A DNA stretch of 41,495 nt from Deltaproteobacteria bacterium (GCA_009668925.1 SBEK01000009.1:1-41495), one strand, 5' to 3'. Positions 32,953-41,428 are shown, counted from the stretch's first letter. Made by a program: numbers and translations. Notes: generated by a model from the letters alone, not told the origin.

Positions 32953-33720
32953 ATGAATAACGGGGAAGTCGTTGCCCTGGTGACCGGCGGGGCATCGGGG
33001 TTGGGAGCCGCAACGGTGCGCGAATTGGCCGCGCGGGGAGCGAAAGTCATTATCGCAGATCTGGATGCGGCAAAGGGTGAATCTCTGGCCGCCGAAACTC
33101 CGGAGCTCATCGGATTTGTTCCGACGGATGTAACCAGTGAGGACGATGTCCGCCGGGCGATCAAAGAGGCGGTTCACCGGTTTGGCCGGATCAGTGTCGC
33201 GGTAAATTGCGCCGGCATTCCGGATGCGGGGAAAATTCTGGGCAAAAAAGGGCCTCTGCCGCTCGCTTCGTTCAACAAAGTTATTCAGATCAATCTGGTC
33301 GGAACCCTGAATGTGATTCGTCTGGCTGTGGAACAGATGGTGAATAATGTTCCCAACGCGGAAGGCGAAAAAGGGGTCATCGTCAATACCGCATCCATTG
33401 CCGCTTGCGACGGTCAGATCGGTCAGGCGGCGTATGCGGCTTCCAAGGGGGGAATCGTGGGGATGACGCTGCCGATTGCGCGGGAATGCGCCGATTACGG
33501 TATTCGGGTCGCGACGATTGCTCCGGGATTGTTTGAAACTCCGCTCATGGCCGGTATGCCGCCAGCGGTCAAAGAAAGCATGGCGCAGGGTGTCCCCTTC
33601 CCGAAGCGGTTGGGAAAACCCGTGGAATATGCCCGGCTGGTGCTGCACGTTATCGAAAATCCGATGCTTAACGGCTGCTGTATCCGTTTGGACGGGGCTC
33701 TCAGAATGCCGCCCAAATGA
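32953..33720 (+). CDS. SDR-family oxidoreductase (3-hydroxyacyl-CoA dehydrogenase type 2-like)
   Basis: Short-chain dehydrogenase of 255 residues. TGGASGLG (11-18), Asp36 after the second strand (favouring NAD), NCAG, Ser148, Tyr161 and Lys165 are present. The pattern ([36 protein letters not shown] and [14 protein letters not shown] in short pieces) resembles type 2 3-hydroxyacyl-CoA dehydrogenases, which oxidise in beta-oxidation. It has a strong GAGGAGGAG site and follows the transferase gene by 117 bases, so it may be a separate unit. A role in the acyl cluster or in degradation is equally possible. Confidence 0.88.
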   Translation: MNNGEVVALVTGGASGLGAATVRELAARGAKVIIADLDAAKGESLAAETPELIGFVPTDVTSEDDVRRAIKEAVHRFGRISVAVNCAGIPDAGKILGKKGPLPLASFNKVIQINLVGTLNVIRLAVEQMVNNVPNAEGEKGVIVNTASIAACDGQIGQAAYAASKGGIVGMTLPIARECADYGIRVATIAPGLFETPLMAGMPPAVKESMAQGVPFPKRLGKPVEYARLVLHVIENPMLNGCCIRLDGALRMPPK

Positions 33721-33839
33721 CGAAAGGCTCTGGACGGGCCTCAAGGTTCGCGGAAGATGATCCGGGCATTGACGAAGAGGAATCTTTCGCCTGGCTCAAG
33801 ACGGCGGTGCCTGATTTTCTGAAACATTACGAAGGCTGA
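33717..33839 (+). CDS. Possible small protein overlapping the SDR stop
   Basis: A 40-codon frame begins at an ATG overlapping the SDR stop (ATGA) and ends at 33837-33839. The product is acidic in the middle and ends [16 protein letters not shown], which could form an amphipathic helix. There is no clear ribosome site beyond possible coupling and no family I recognise. Confidence 0.35.
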   Translation: MTKGSGRASRFAEDDPGIDEEESFAWLKTAVPDFLKHYEG

Positions 33840-33892
33840 TTCTCCTTTCGTTCACTGCAAGCCGGTTCTGATGCCGACCTCCGGCGTCTTGT

Positions 33893-34636
33893 CTATTCAC
33901 TGATTTCTTTTCTCAGCCTGACCGGTTTGATCTTCTTTTTACGCAGGCGCAGATTGAGCATCTCAACGGCCACGGAAAAAGCCATCGCGAAATAGATATA
34001 GCCTTTCGGCACGTGGATATCAAAACCCTCCACGATCAGCGTGACACCCACCAGAATGAGAAAGGACAAGGCCAGGATTTTGATGGTCGGATGGGCGTCC
34101 ACGAAATTGGCGATCGGTTTCGCGGCAAACAGCATGACGCCGACGGCAACGACAATCGCTATCGCCATGATCGAGATGTGCTGGGCCAGTCCGACGGCGG
34201 TGATGACGGAGTCCAGTGAAAAAACGATATCGAGAATAGCAATCTGAACCAGCACCGGCGCCATTTGCACCGTTTTGGGTCTTGGTTTTTCCTCTTCCAC
34301 GCCCTCCAGGCTCGCGTGAATTTCATGGGTTGCTTTGGCGAGCAGGAACAACCCTCCGCCGATGAGGATGATGTCGCGTCCGGAAATATCCTGTCCGAAG
34401 ATGGAGAACCAGGGCTCAGTCAAGTTGGCTATCCAGACAATGGAGAAGAGCAGGGCGAGGCGGGTCAGCATCGCCAGCATCAATCCCAGATTACGGGCCA
34501 GATTTCTTTTGCGGGAGGGCAGCCGTCCGACCAGAATGGAAATGAAGATGATATTGTCGATGCCCAGGACAATTTCCAGGGCGGTCAGGGTTCCCAGGGC
34601 AATCCAGGCTTCAGGGCTGGTCAGCCAGGCTAACAT
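33893..34636 (-). CDS. TerC-family integral membrane protein
   Basis: Inner-membrane protein of 247 residues with about seven hydrophobic helices. The two TerC signatures are present: EIVLGIDNIIFISI early and DIVFSLDSVITAVG in the middle, each with an intramembrane Asp. Members are linked to metal (often manganese) export and tellurium resistance. It is the last gene on its strand after the mutase/MeaB/CobO group, 17 bases downstream, with ribosome site GGGAG, and is probably cotranscribed although no functional link is obvious. The acidic-to-basic C-terminus (RLRKKKIKPVRLRKE) is likely cytoplasmic. Confidence 0.92.
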   Translation of the reverse strand: MLAWLTSPEAWIALGTLTALEIVLGIDNIIFISILVGRLPSRKRNLARNLGLMLAMLTRLALLFSIVWIANLTEPWFSIFGQDISGRDIILIGGGLFLLAKATHEIHASLEGVEEEKPRPKTVQMAPVLVQIAILDIVFSLDSVITAVGLAQHISIMAIAIVVAVGVMLFAAKPIANFVDAHPTIKILALSFLILVGVTLIVEGFDIHVPKGYIYFAMAFSVAVEMLNLRLRKKKIKPVRLRKEISE

Positions 34637-34653
34637 ACATTTTCTCCCAAAGA

Positions 34654-35250
34654 CTAATATTCGATGCCGGCGCGGTCTTTGATGCCGGCGGCATAGTGGT
34701 GCTTGATCTCTTTGACTTCGCTTACGGTGTCGGCAAGTTTGATGACGGCCTTCGGTGCATAGCGGCCGGTCAGTATCAGGTCCAATGCGGGCGGTTTGTC
34801 CTTGATCAGCGTAATCAGATCAGCAAGCGGGATCAATTTGAAATCCACGGCGACGTTGATTTCATCGAGGATCACCATATCATACTTTCCCGAGCCGACG
34901 GCTTTTTGGGCCGATTCAAACCCCTGCCGGGCAAGTTCGACATCGATCGGAGCGGGACGATCCCGCATGACAAAGCTGTCCAGGCCGGTCCGGATAATCG
35001 TCAGCCGCGGCAGGTACTTGTCCGCGGCAATGAATTCACCGTAATCGCGGCCCTTCATAAACTGGACGATAAAGACTTTAAGGCCCTGACCGACGGCGCG
35101 CAGGGCCTGACCGAAAGCAGAGGTCGTCTTGCCTTTGCCGTTTCCGGTGATCACGATGACGAGCCCGCGGCGAGGCGGTTGTGGAACGGCGGATGGTTTC
35201 CCGGCACCGGCCGGCTTCTTTCCCGTTTTTGAACGAATGGCCTTCTTCAT
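34654..35250 (-). CDS. cobO: Cob(I)alamin / corrinoid adenosyltransferase (CobO family)
   Basis: Attaches the 5'-deoxyadenosyl group of ATP to reduced corrinoid, making adenosylcobalamin. The N-terminal ~28 residues are Lys/Pro-rich and probably disordered. The P-loop GNGKGKTT is at 36-43, followed by FIVQFMKG, VILDEINVA and the family ending KHHYAAGIKDRAGIEY. The start overlaps the MeaB stop by 4 bases (ATGA). Within this operon it would supply or repair the cofactor of the mutase encoded upstream. Confidence 0.93.
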   Translation of the reverse strand: MKKAIRSKTGKKPAGAGKPSAVPQPPRRGLVIVITGNGKGKTTSAFGQALRAVGQGLKVFIVQFMKGRDYGEFIAADKYLPRLTIIRTGLDSFVMRDRPAPIDVELARQGFESAQKAVGSGKYDMVILDEINVAVDFKLIPLADLITLIKDKPPALDLILTGRYAPKAVIKLADTVSEVKEIKHHYAAGIKDRAGIEY

Positions 35251-36218
35251 CGTATCTCTCCGGGTTTCAAAAAACGATGCGCAATGGCTTGCGCCTCCGA
35301 ATAAGGATCCACATCCCGATTCTTTACCTTTTGCGCCAGACTCTTCAATTCCCCGCTCGCGATCAGGCTCTCCAGGATGGGCTCGAGGATGCAGGAACGC
35401 AGCGCGTCGGATATTTCCATCAGGGCTTTTCGTTCCATGCGTTCGGAGAGCTGTCCGCTGATCACGAGATGCGCGTAGTGCTCGGAAATCTTCTGGGCCA
35501 GTTGGGCCGTCTTTTCGGCAAACCCGGCGGGTTCATACAGGTTGCCGATGCTCACGACCGGCGGCTGCCACGATGCTTTTGACTTTGGCGAGGCGGCCAA
35601 GAGAGCGGCAAGCTCAGTCTGGAGTTGCTTCGCGCCGGGGCGGTCGGCCTTGTTGACGGCGAATACATCCGCAATTTCCATGATGCCGGCTTTCATGGTT
35701 TGAATTTCATCGCCCATTCCGGGCACCAGAACGACGATGACACTGTGCGCGTGGTTGATGATGTCGAGCTCCTGCTGACCGATGCCGACCGTTTCCACAA
35801 GGACGACATCCTTGCCCATGGCTTCCATGACGTGGATGGCGTCGCCCGCGGCTTGCGAAAGCCCGCCCAGCGCGCCCCGCGTGGCCAGCGACCGGATGAA
35901 CACTCCGTCATCTTCCGCATGGCGAAGCATGCGGACGCGGTCGCCCAGGATGGCCCCGCCCGTGAAAGGGCTTGTCGGATCGACGGCCAGAACGCCCACG
36001 GTTTTTTGATGTTTGCGGAATTCGCCGATCAGCGCGTCCGTGAGCGTGCTCTTCCCCGCGCCGGGGGCTCCGGTAATGCCGATGATAAACGATTTGCCCG
36101 TGTGCCGGAACAGCTGTTGGAGCCGGGGTCGCGCCTCGGGTATTTTGTCTTCCAGATCACGGATCAGACGCGAGGCGCTGCGGACATCGCCCGCGCATAT
36201 TTTTTCGGTAATATCCAT
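35247..36218 (-). CDS. meaB: MeaB/ArgK-type GTPase, mutase chaperone
   Basis: G3E-family GTPase of 323 residues that guards adenosylcobalamin-dependent mutases, gating cofactor loading and removing damaged cofactor. P-loop GAPGAGKST (50-58), the DPTSPFTGGAILGDRVRM block, ETVGIGQ (G3) and NKADRPGA (G4) are intact. It starts 8 bases after the B12-binding subunit gene and overlaps the adenosyltransferase gene by 4 bases, giving the set mutase-L, mutase-S, GTPase, adenosyltransferase. In some isobutyryl-CoA mutases this GTPase is fused to the mutase; here it is separate. Confidence 0.95.
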   Translation of the reverse strand: MDITEKICAGDVRSASRLIRDLEDKIPEARPRLQQLFRHTGKSFIIGITGAPGAGKSTLTDALIGEFRKHQKTVGVLAVDPTSPFTGGAILGDRVRMLRHAEDDGVFIRSLATRGALGGLSQAAGDAIHVMEAMGKDVVLVETVGIGQQELDIINHAHSVIVVLVPGMGDEIQTMKAGIMEIADVFAVNKADRPGAKQLQTELAALLAASPKSKASWQPPVVSIGNLYEPAGFAEKTAQLAQKISEHYAHLVISGQLSERMERKALMEISDALRSCILEPILESLIASGELKSLAQKVKNRDVDPYSEAQAIAHRFLKPGEIR

Positions 36219-36226
36219 GACGGCAA

Positions 36227-36631
36227 TCAGTCTCTGTGACGAATGTTGGCGCGAATCCAGTCCACGATCGAATCGAGCGATGCACCGGGCGTAAAGATGG
36301 CTTTGATGCCCGCGTCATACAGCATGGAAAAATCCTGCTCGGGGATAATGCCGCCCCCGATCACGGTAATATCCTGAGCGTTCTTTTCTTTCAGCAATTC
36401 GACCACGCGCGGGAACAAAATACGATGCGCTCCCGACAGGCAGCTCAGTCCCACAAGATCGACGTCTTCCTGGATGGCTGCGGAGGCGACCTGCTCCGGC
36501 GTTTGATGACAGCCGGTGTAAATCACTTCAAACCCTGCGTCGCGAAAGCAGCGGGCCAGAATGCGCGCGCCCCGGTCGTGGCCGTCCAGGCCGGGTTTGG
36601 CCACCATGACGCGAATTTTTCTTTCTGACAT
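36227..36631 (-). CDS. B12-binding small subunit of acyl-CoA mutase
   Basis: Cobalamin-binding subunit, 134 residues, made of the single Rossmann-like B12 domain. The base-off/His-on motif is GLDGHDRG with His18 as lower cobalt ligand, followed by GLSCLSGAH and [11 protein letters not shown], which line the nucleotide-tail pocket. It works with the large subunit encoded 9 bases upstream. Separate small subunits of this size are usual in isobutyryl-CoA and 2-hydroxyisobutyryl-CoA mutases and also in archaeal-type methylmalonyl-CoA mutases. Confidence 0.94.
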   Translation of the reverse strand: MSERKIRVMVAKPGLDGHDRGARILARCFRDAGFEVIYTGCHQTPEQVASAAIQEDVDLVGLSCLSGAHRILFPRVVELLKEKNAQDITVIGGGIIPEQDFSMLYDAGIKAIFTPGASLDSIVDWIRANIRHRD

Positions 36632-36640
36632 AATCTCTCC

Positions 36641-38323
36641 TTAATACAAACCGGGGTCCCTGTACTCCCCGTAAACATCGCGGTAAACGTCGCAGATTTC
36701 CTGCAGGGTTGCCAGATTCTTGACCGCTGCGATGCAGCAGGGCATCACATTTGCACCGGTTTTGCAGGCCGCGCGAATGTCGTCAAGCGACTGTTTCACT
36801 GCACGGTTGTCGCGCTTGCGGCGGACGTCCCGAACCCTTTTGATTTGCTCCTCACCGATCTTTTCATCAATTTCCACCAGCGGCACGGCATGCTGAACTT
36901 CGGTGACATACTTGTTGACGCCGACCATGATTTTTTCCTTGGCTTCGATCTGCTGCTGGAATTTGTAGGCCGCATCGGCGATTTCCATCTGCGGAAAACC
37001 TTTTTCAATCGCCGCGATCATGCCGCCCATGGCGTCGATCTTTTCAATATATTCCCAGGTTTTTTCCTCAATTTCATTGGTGAGGGATTCAACAAAGTAG
37101 GAACCGGCCAGAGGATCGATGGTGCTTGTGACGCCTGTTTCTTCAGCCAGAATCTGCTGGGTGCGCAGCGCCACTTCCACGGCGTGCTCGGACGGCAGAC
37201 AGAACACTTCATCGAGCGAATTGGTATGCAGCGATTGCGTTCCGCCCATAACGGCGGCCAGCGCTTCCACCGTGGTCCGGATAATGTTGTTGTAAGGCTG
37301 CTGAGCCGTGAGCGAACAGCCGGCGGTTTGCGTATGGAAGCGCATCCACAGCGAACGGGGATTCTTCGCGCCGAAGCGGTCGCGCATGATTTTGGCCCAG
37401 ATGCGGCGCGCGGCGCGCAGTTTGCAGACTTCCTCAAAGAAATCGATATGCGAATTAAAGAAGAACGAGAGGCGCGGCGCGAAGTCATCCACATTCATTT
37501 GCTTGCGGCGGATGACGTCTTCAACGTATTCAATGCCGTCCCGGAGCGTGAAGGCCAGTTCCTGAACGGCGGTGGCGCCGGCTTCCCGGATGTGATAGCC
37601 GCTGATGCTGATCGTATTCCAGCGGGGAACGTACTTCGCGCCGAATTCCACCGTGTCGCTGATCAGTTTAATGGAAGGTTCGGGCGGGCACATGAATGTT
37701 TTCTGCGCAATAAATTCCTTGAGCATATCGTTTTGAATCGTGCCGCCGATTTTGGCGAGCGGTACCCCCTTGATCTCGGCCGCCGCGCAGTACATGGCCC
37801 ACAGAACGGTGGCCGGCGGGTTGATGGTCATGGATGTGGTGACCTGATCGAGCGGGATGCCGCAGATCAGAGCCAGAAAATCTTCCAGTGTGTCAATGGC
37901 TACGCCGCATTTGCCCACTTCCCCCAGAGATCTGGGCGAGTCGCTGTCGTAACCCATCAACGTTGGAAAATCGAAGGCGGTGGAAAGGCCGGTCTGTCCT
38001 TCGCGCAATAGCATCTGCCAGCGGGCGTTGGTGTCCTCGGCGCTGCCCATGCCGGAGAACATGCGAAATGTCCAGAAACGTCCTCGGTACCCGGTGACCT
38101 GGTTGCCGCGCAGATAGGGATATTCACCCGGCACGCCGATGTCCCGGGCAAAATTCATGTCCTTTAAATCTTCCGGTGTGTAGAGTCTTTTGATATCCAG
38201 ACCGGAAACGGTGGAAAACCGGTCTTTCTGGTCGGGATTGTTTTGCACTGCATCGTGAACATGGTTTTCCCATGTTTCAGTCAGCTTTCGAGATGTCTTG
38301 TGTGTTTCGTCCGAAAAATACAA
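36641..38323 (-). CDS. Adenosylcobalamin-dependent acyl-CoA mutase large subunit, isobutyryl-CoA mutase-like
   Basis: TIM-barrel catalytic subunit of 560 residues that rearranges the acyl-CoA carbon skeleton by a radical route. It aligns with methylmalonyl-CoA mutase over its length (GTIQNDMLKEF, SISGYHIREAGA, GGTQSLHTNS). The two substrate-selecting positions differ from methylmalonyl-CoA mutase: Phe89 (TFRMFSGM) in place of Tyr, and Gln207 (KEFIAQKTF) in place of the Arg that holds the carboxylate. Phe plus Gln is the isobutyryl-CoA mutase pattern, so isobutyryl/n-butyryl-CoA interchange is the best prediction; 2-hydroxyisobutyryl-CoA mutase has Ile at the first site. Ribosome site AGGGGG. 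A standard annotation would probably say methylmalonyl-CoA mutase. Confidence 0.92.
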   Translation of the reverse strand: MYFSDETHKTSRKLTETWENHVHDAVQNNPDQKDRFSTVSGLDIKRLYTPEDLKDMNFARDIGVPGEYPYLRGNQVTGYRGRFWTFRMFSGMGSAEDTNARWQMLLREGQTGLSTAFDFPTLMGYDSDSPRSLGEVGKCGVAIDTLEDFLALICGIPLDQVTTSMTINPPATVLWAMYCAAAEIKGVPLAKIGGTIQNDMLKEFIAQKTFMCPPEPSIKLISDTVEFGAKYVPRWNTISISGYHIREAGATAVQELAFTLRDGIEYVEDVIRRKQMNVDDFAPRLSFFFNSHIDFFEEVCKLRAARRIWAKIMRDRFGAKNPRSLWMRFHTQTAGCSLTAQQPYNNIIRTTVEALAAVMGGTQSLHTNSLDEVFCLPSEHAVEVALRTQQILAEETGVTSTIDPLAGSYFVESLTNEIEEKTWEYIEKIDAMGGMIAAIEKGFPQMEIADAAYKFQQQIEAKEKIMVGVNKYVTEVQHAVPLVEIDEKIGEEQIKRVRDVRRKRDNRAVKQSLDDIRAACKTGANVMPCCIAAVKNLATLQEICDVYRDVYGEYRDPGLY

Positions 38324-38634
38324 TTATACCCCCTGTTGATTCGAGTCGTCGACAGACAGCGGTCCTGAAGGGTCGGCAATAAGAAGCATTCACGACCACT
38401 CCTTGCTTATGATTTAGGGGCCGCACGTGGGAAAACCTCAAGAGGACTGCCTGTCAAAAAATTAGCCACGGACTAACTCAAATGTTCTGTTTTTGTCAAG
38501 AGGTATTAAGACTTCGCCGGGCTTGCGAAACGCTCCATCCCGCCGCGGTAAGACCGGCTTTTTAGGAAAACGGGCCGATCGGATGGGTTGATTCCGGCTT
38601 CGTCCCAGTGCGCACGAAGCGAAAGTGCCATAAA
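38324..38634. other. Gap upstream of the mutase operon
   Basis: This 311-base stretch holds no supported gene. On the minus strand a TTGACA (38494-38499) stands without a good -10, and an AAGGAG-GTG start (38391-38404) opens a 38-codon frame overlapping the mutase start. I see no cobalamin riboswitch element. Confidence 0.4.
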
Positions 38635-38668
38635 TAAAAAACGCCCCGGACGTGAAGGTCCGGAGCGC
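38635..38668 (-). terminator. Terminator of the cold-shock gene
   Basis: On the minus strand a 10-bp stem (arms 38658-38667 and 38642-38651, one G-T pair) with loop CTTCAC is followed by a six-base T tract. It lies 27 bases after the stop; the opposite side also has T6, so it may be bidirectional. Confidence 0.85.
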
Positions 38669-38694
38669 CGGTTTTTTGCTTTGTAAGCGAACGA

Positions 38695-38895
38695 TTAGAT
38701 CGCTCTGACGTTTTCCGCTTCCAGGCCTTTTTTGCCCTGAACGACGTCAAAACTGACCTGCTGGCCCTCGGCGAGCGTCTTGAAGCCGCTGGACTGAATG
38801 GCGCTGAAGTGCACGAAGATGTCGCTGCCGCCCTCTTGCTCGATGAAGCCGAAGCCCTTGCGTTCGTTGAACCACTTTACTTTACCTTCTGACAT
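38695..38895 (-). CDS. Cold-shock domain protein (CspA family)
   Basis: Single cold-shock domain of 66 residues that binds single-stranded RNA or DNA and acts as an RNA chaperone. RNP1 KGFGFI (13-18) and RNP2 DIFVHF (25-30) are intact, and the opening [10 protein letters not shown] is typical. The ribosome site AAAGGAGG is strong. It has its own terminator and a candidate promoter about 170 bases upstream, leaving a long leader like that of temperature-regulated csp messages. Confidence 0.96.
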   Translation of the reverse strand: MSEGKVKWFNERKGFGFIEQEGGSDIFVHFSAIQSSGFKTLAEGQQVSFDVVQGKKGLEAENVRAI

Positions 38896-38957
38896 AGTAC
38901 TAATCCTCCTTTCTCAAAATTTCCTAAGTCGAATTATCACTGTGGCAGAAATAAAAA

Positions 38958-38987
38958 GGCCGCCAAATTCAAAGTACCAGGGCGGCC
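38958..38987 (-). terminator. Hairpin with T tract: attenuator in csp leader or chemoreceptor terminator
   Basis: Perfect GGCCGCC/GGCGGCC arms (38981-38987, 38958-38964) around a 16-base loop, followed by TTTTTAT on the minus strand. It lies 250 bases past the chemoreceptor stop and 62 before the csp start codon. Confidence 0.55.
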
Positions 38988-39061
38988 AACCTTGCGCTTG
39001 ATCATGACACCATTCAACTTATTCCTTCGCTTTTTTAATTATGACCCGCGAAGTTGCCGGC

Positions 39062-39090
39062 ACCCTAAAGTAATTGTGCATAATAGTCAA
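39062..39090 (-). promoter_or_regulatory. Candidate promoter of the cold-shock gene
   Basis: On the minus strand TTGACT (39085-39090) and TAGGGT (39062-39067) are 17 bases apart; the -10 is weak. The transcript would carry a leader of roughly 160 bases. Confidence 0.4.
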
Positions 39091-39239
39091 GGGTTATTTT
39101 TAAATCATTTCTTTTGCTTAATTTTCGCCGGACGCCGCGGCTCCGTTGCGCACCCGCGGCGAGGGCCTTAAGCGTGACAAAAATGCACGACACCGCCGGC
39201 AAAGGGCGTTTCCCTTGCGATTTCCGGTTTATTCTTTTC

Positions 39240-40721
39240 TTACCCGACCGCTTCGGTCCTGAACATGGACATAACGCCGGCGAGTTCCTCGGCGCCGGCA
39301 GCATTCTCCTGCGTGACCTGATTCATCTCCAGGACCGCACGGTTCACTTGGCCAATGCCCTGGGATTGTTCCTCTGTGGCTTTGGCGATCTCACCCATCA
39401 AGCCGACGACCTTCTCGGAGCTCTCGGTCACCTGACGGAAAGCATTGTAGGTAACCGTCACAAGTTTCTCGCCGTTCTTGACCTTGGCGACGATGTCCTC
39501 CATCATGGCGGCTGAGTTTCTGGCGGCCTCGGCGGCGCGCAGGGCGAGGTTGCGAACCTCGTCGGCGACGACGGCGAAACCGGCGCCGGCTTCCCCGGCC
39601 CGGGCGGCCTCGACGGCGGCGTTGAGCGCCAGGAGATTCGTCTGGAAGGAGATTTCGTCGATGGTCTTGACGATCTTCTGGGTCTGTTCGCTGGCGGCGG
39701 TGATCTCCTTCATGGAGCCGTTCAGTTCGGTGACCGAGGAATCGGCCTTCCGGATAACATCCTGGGAGGTAGACATGAGCTTGTTGGTCTGGGCGGCATT
39801 GCCGGCGCTTTGTTTGATCATGGCGGCCATCTCTTCAAGCGAAGAGGATGTTTCTTCGAGCGCGGACGCCTGCTTAGAGGCGGCGTCGGAGAGGTTCCGG
39901 GCTGTGGCGGCGGATTGCCCGACGGCTTCGCCCATCTTCAGCCGCATCGTCTCCACAGCCTGGGCGAGTTCCCCAATTTCATCCCTGGTTTCCAGGCGGA
40001 TCTCCCGGGTCAGGTCTCCTTCGGCAATCTCCCGAATGACGCCCACCGTCTGCCGGAGGGGACGGGTAATCAACCTGCCCATGAAAAGGCTCACCAGGAT
40101 CGAAAGTGTGATGGCCACAGCCAGGGCGACCAGAAAGGCTGTCGTCACAAATTTGAAGGTGGTATCGGCGGATCCGTATTGCTGCCGGCTCAGTTCCTGT
40201 TCATAGGCCAGCAGTTCTCTGAGTTTGCCGTAGAGCGCCTGGAAAGCCGTCTCGATGGGGGTCATCATGGTGAGCGCCACGGCGGCATCGGCCGTGGACA
40301 TCCGGGTCACCTGGAGGAGCATCGCCTCATAGGCGTCAAGCTCTTTCAGGACGCCTTCGAAGAGGCTCTTCTCCTTTTCGTCAAGGGGTTTGGCGATGGT
40401 GTTCCTGACCAACGTTTTCGTGTCGCCCATTGCTTTGAAAATCTCTTTGCCAAGGGCCTCGATCTTGTTTGCATCCGCACCCATATTGGCCAGACCCAAT
40501 AAGCGGTAAATATCCTTGTTCGCCGATGTAATCTGGGTGATCAGCTGAGAGGCCTCCAGAGATGTCTGAAAACGGGTGTTGACAATATCATCTAAGGCGC
40601 TTTTCTGATTGGACATGCCCCAATAGGACATGCCTGCGATTATAACCATGAAAATCATCACAATAACGGGTGAGATCATGATCTTAAGGTTCATTTTGAG
40701 GTTTTTCAGCAGGGATTGCAT
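39240..40721 (-). CDS. Methyl-accepting chemotaxis protein
   Basis: Inner-membrane chemoreceptor of 493 residues. A first membrane helix (~14-34) and a second (~190-214) enclose a periplasmic helical bundle that looks like a four-helix (4HB-type) sensor. A HAMP domain (~215-267; [18 protein letters not shown]) and the cytoplasmic signalling coiled coil follow, with the kinase-contact tip [21 protein letters not shown] read in short pieces and EVRNLA. The protein stops soon after the methylation helices, with no CheR-binding pentapeptide. The ribosome site AAGGAGG is strong. The Cache protein gene upstream is on the same strand 84 bases away, suggesting joint function. Confidence 0.94.
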   Translation of the reverse strand: MQSLLKNLKMNLKIMISPVIVMIFMVIIAGMSYWGMSNQKSALDDIVNTRFQTSLEASQLITQITSANKDIYRLLGLANMGADANKIEALGKEIFKAMGDTKTLVRNTIAKPLDEKEKSLFEGVLKELDAYEAMLLQVTRMSTADAAVALTMMTPIETAFQALYGKLRELLAYEQELSRQQYGSADTTFKFVTTAFLVALAVAITLSILVSLFMGRLITRPLRQTVGVIREIAEGDLTREIRLETRDEIGELAQAVETMRLKMGEAVGQSAATARNLSDAASKQASALEETSSSLEEMAAMIKQSAGNAAQTNKLMSTSQDVIRKADSSVTELNGSMKEITAASEQTQKIVKTIDEISFQTNLLALNAAVEAARAGEAGAGFAVVADEVRNLALRAAEAARNSAAMMEDIVAKVKNGEKLVTVTYNAFRQVTESSEKVVGLMGEIAKATEEQSQGIGQVNRAVLEMNQVTQENAAGAEELAGVMSMFRTEAVG

Positions 40722-40805
40722 GGGGCCTCCTTTTCTTTAAGCCGGACACTTCCAATGATACGGCCGGTCCATGCAGTTTGCAGGAGGCCGGCCGCTGCCC
40801 CCTTA

Positions 40806-41258
40806 TTACTTGTAGGCGCCGCAGCAGATGACCATGTCTCCCGCCCTTTTCAGGTGGGTGGTCTTATGCTCTATCTTGCCGTTGGCAGGGTTTTTGTATT
40901 TATAGTCGACCGTGCCGCTACCGCTCTTTTTTGCCAGCTCGATAATCTCTCTCCGATAGAACTTGCCGTCGATATCAGGGGCGTTGAGGAGGTTCATCCC
41001 CACGAGTTTCGCGTTGATGGGGTGGGCGATCAAGGTCCCATTCATGTCGTAAGCAAAGATATAAAGATCTCCCTTGACGAATTTGCCGTTCGGATTGTTG
41101 AATTCCTTCAGCGCCTTGTCCTTGCCGTCGGCCTGGACATAGGCCGCCGCCTTATCCACCATCGCCCTGGCCTCCTCACTACTCGATCCCGCAGCGGCAA
41201 AGCCGAAAGAACATACCGTAATCGCAGCAACCATCATCAGTACAATAAATCTTTTCAT
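40806..41258 (-). CDS. Secreted single-Cache domain protein
   Basis: Periplasmic protein of 150 residues: signal peptide (1-23, ending GFAAA) plus one small Cache domain (sCache_2-like), normally the ligand-binding part of chemoreceptors and kinases. Typical pieces are FVKGDLYIFAYDMNGTLIAHP, NLLNAPDIDGKFY and GTVDYKYKNP. There is no membrane anchor or signalling domain, so it must work with a partner, most likely the chemoreceptor encoded just downstream. The ribosome site AAGGAG precedes the ATG. The ligand is unknown; small organic acids are common for this fold. Confidence 0.9.
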   Translation of the reverse strand: MKRFIVLMMVAAITVCSFGFAAAGSSSEEARAMVDKAAAYVQADGKDKALKEFNNPNGKFVKGDLYIFAYDMNGTLIAHPINAKLVGMNLLNAPDIDGKFYRREIIELAKKSGSGTVDYKYKNPANGKIEHKTTHLKRAGDMVICCGAYK

Positions 41259-41412
41259 AATTTTTCTCCTTGAAAGCGATTCATTAAATAAAAAAGTTGA
41301 TGATTATTCACCGTTTCTTTCCTCAATGACAGAGAAAACGACCCCATGTGTCTGTGAAAGCTCGTTAAAATGCTGATCATGGCATCTATCTTTAAAATGA
41401 TGAAGATTCATA

Positions 41413-41428
41413 ATCAATAAATGTGCCA
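41413..41428 (-). promoter_or_regulatory. Sigma-54-like -24/-12 element
   Basis: On the minus strand TGGCAC (41423-41428), five bases, then TTGAT (41413-41417). The -24 block is perfect; the -12 block lacks the C of the usual TTGCA/T. It lies about 155 bases before the Cache gene. Confidence 0.35.

Larger units (their letters stand above)
38896..39239. other. Leader and promoter region of the cold-shock gene
   Basis: A 344-base gap without a gene. On the minus strand it contains the promoter candidate (39062-39090), a leader of about 160 bases, and a 7-bp hairpin followed by T5 (38958-38987) inside that leader. The 150 bases nearest the chemoreceptor gene show nothing further. Confidence 0.5.

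Noticed and set aside
36845..38011. 388-codon plus-strand frame
   Set aside because: Antisense shadow of the mutase large subunit with no recognisable domains.
39065..39304. 79-codon minus-strand frame near the end of the chemoreceptor gene
   Set aside because: Out of frame with the receptor and without a ribosome site or motif.
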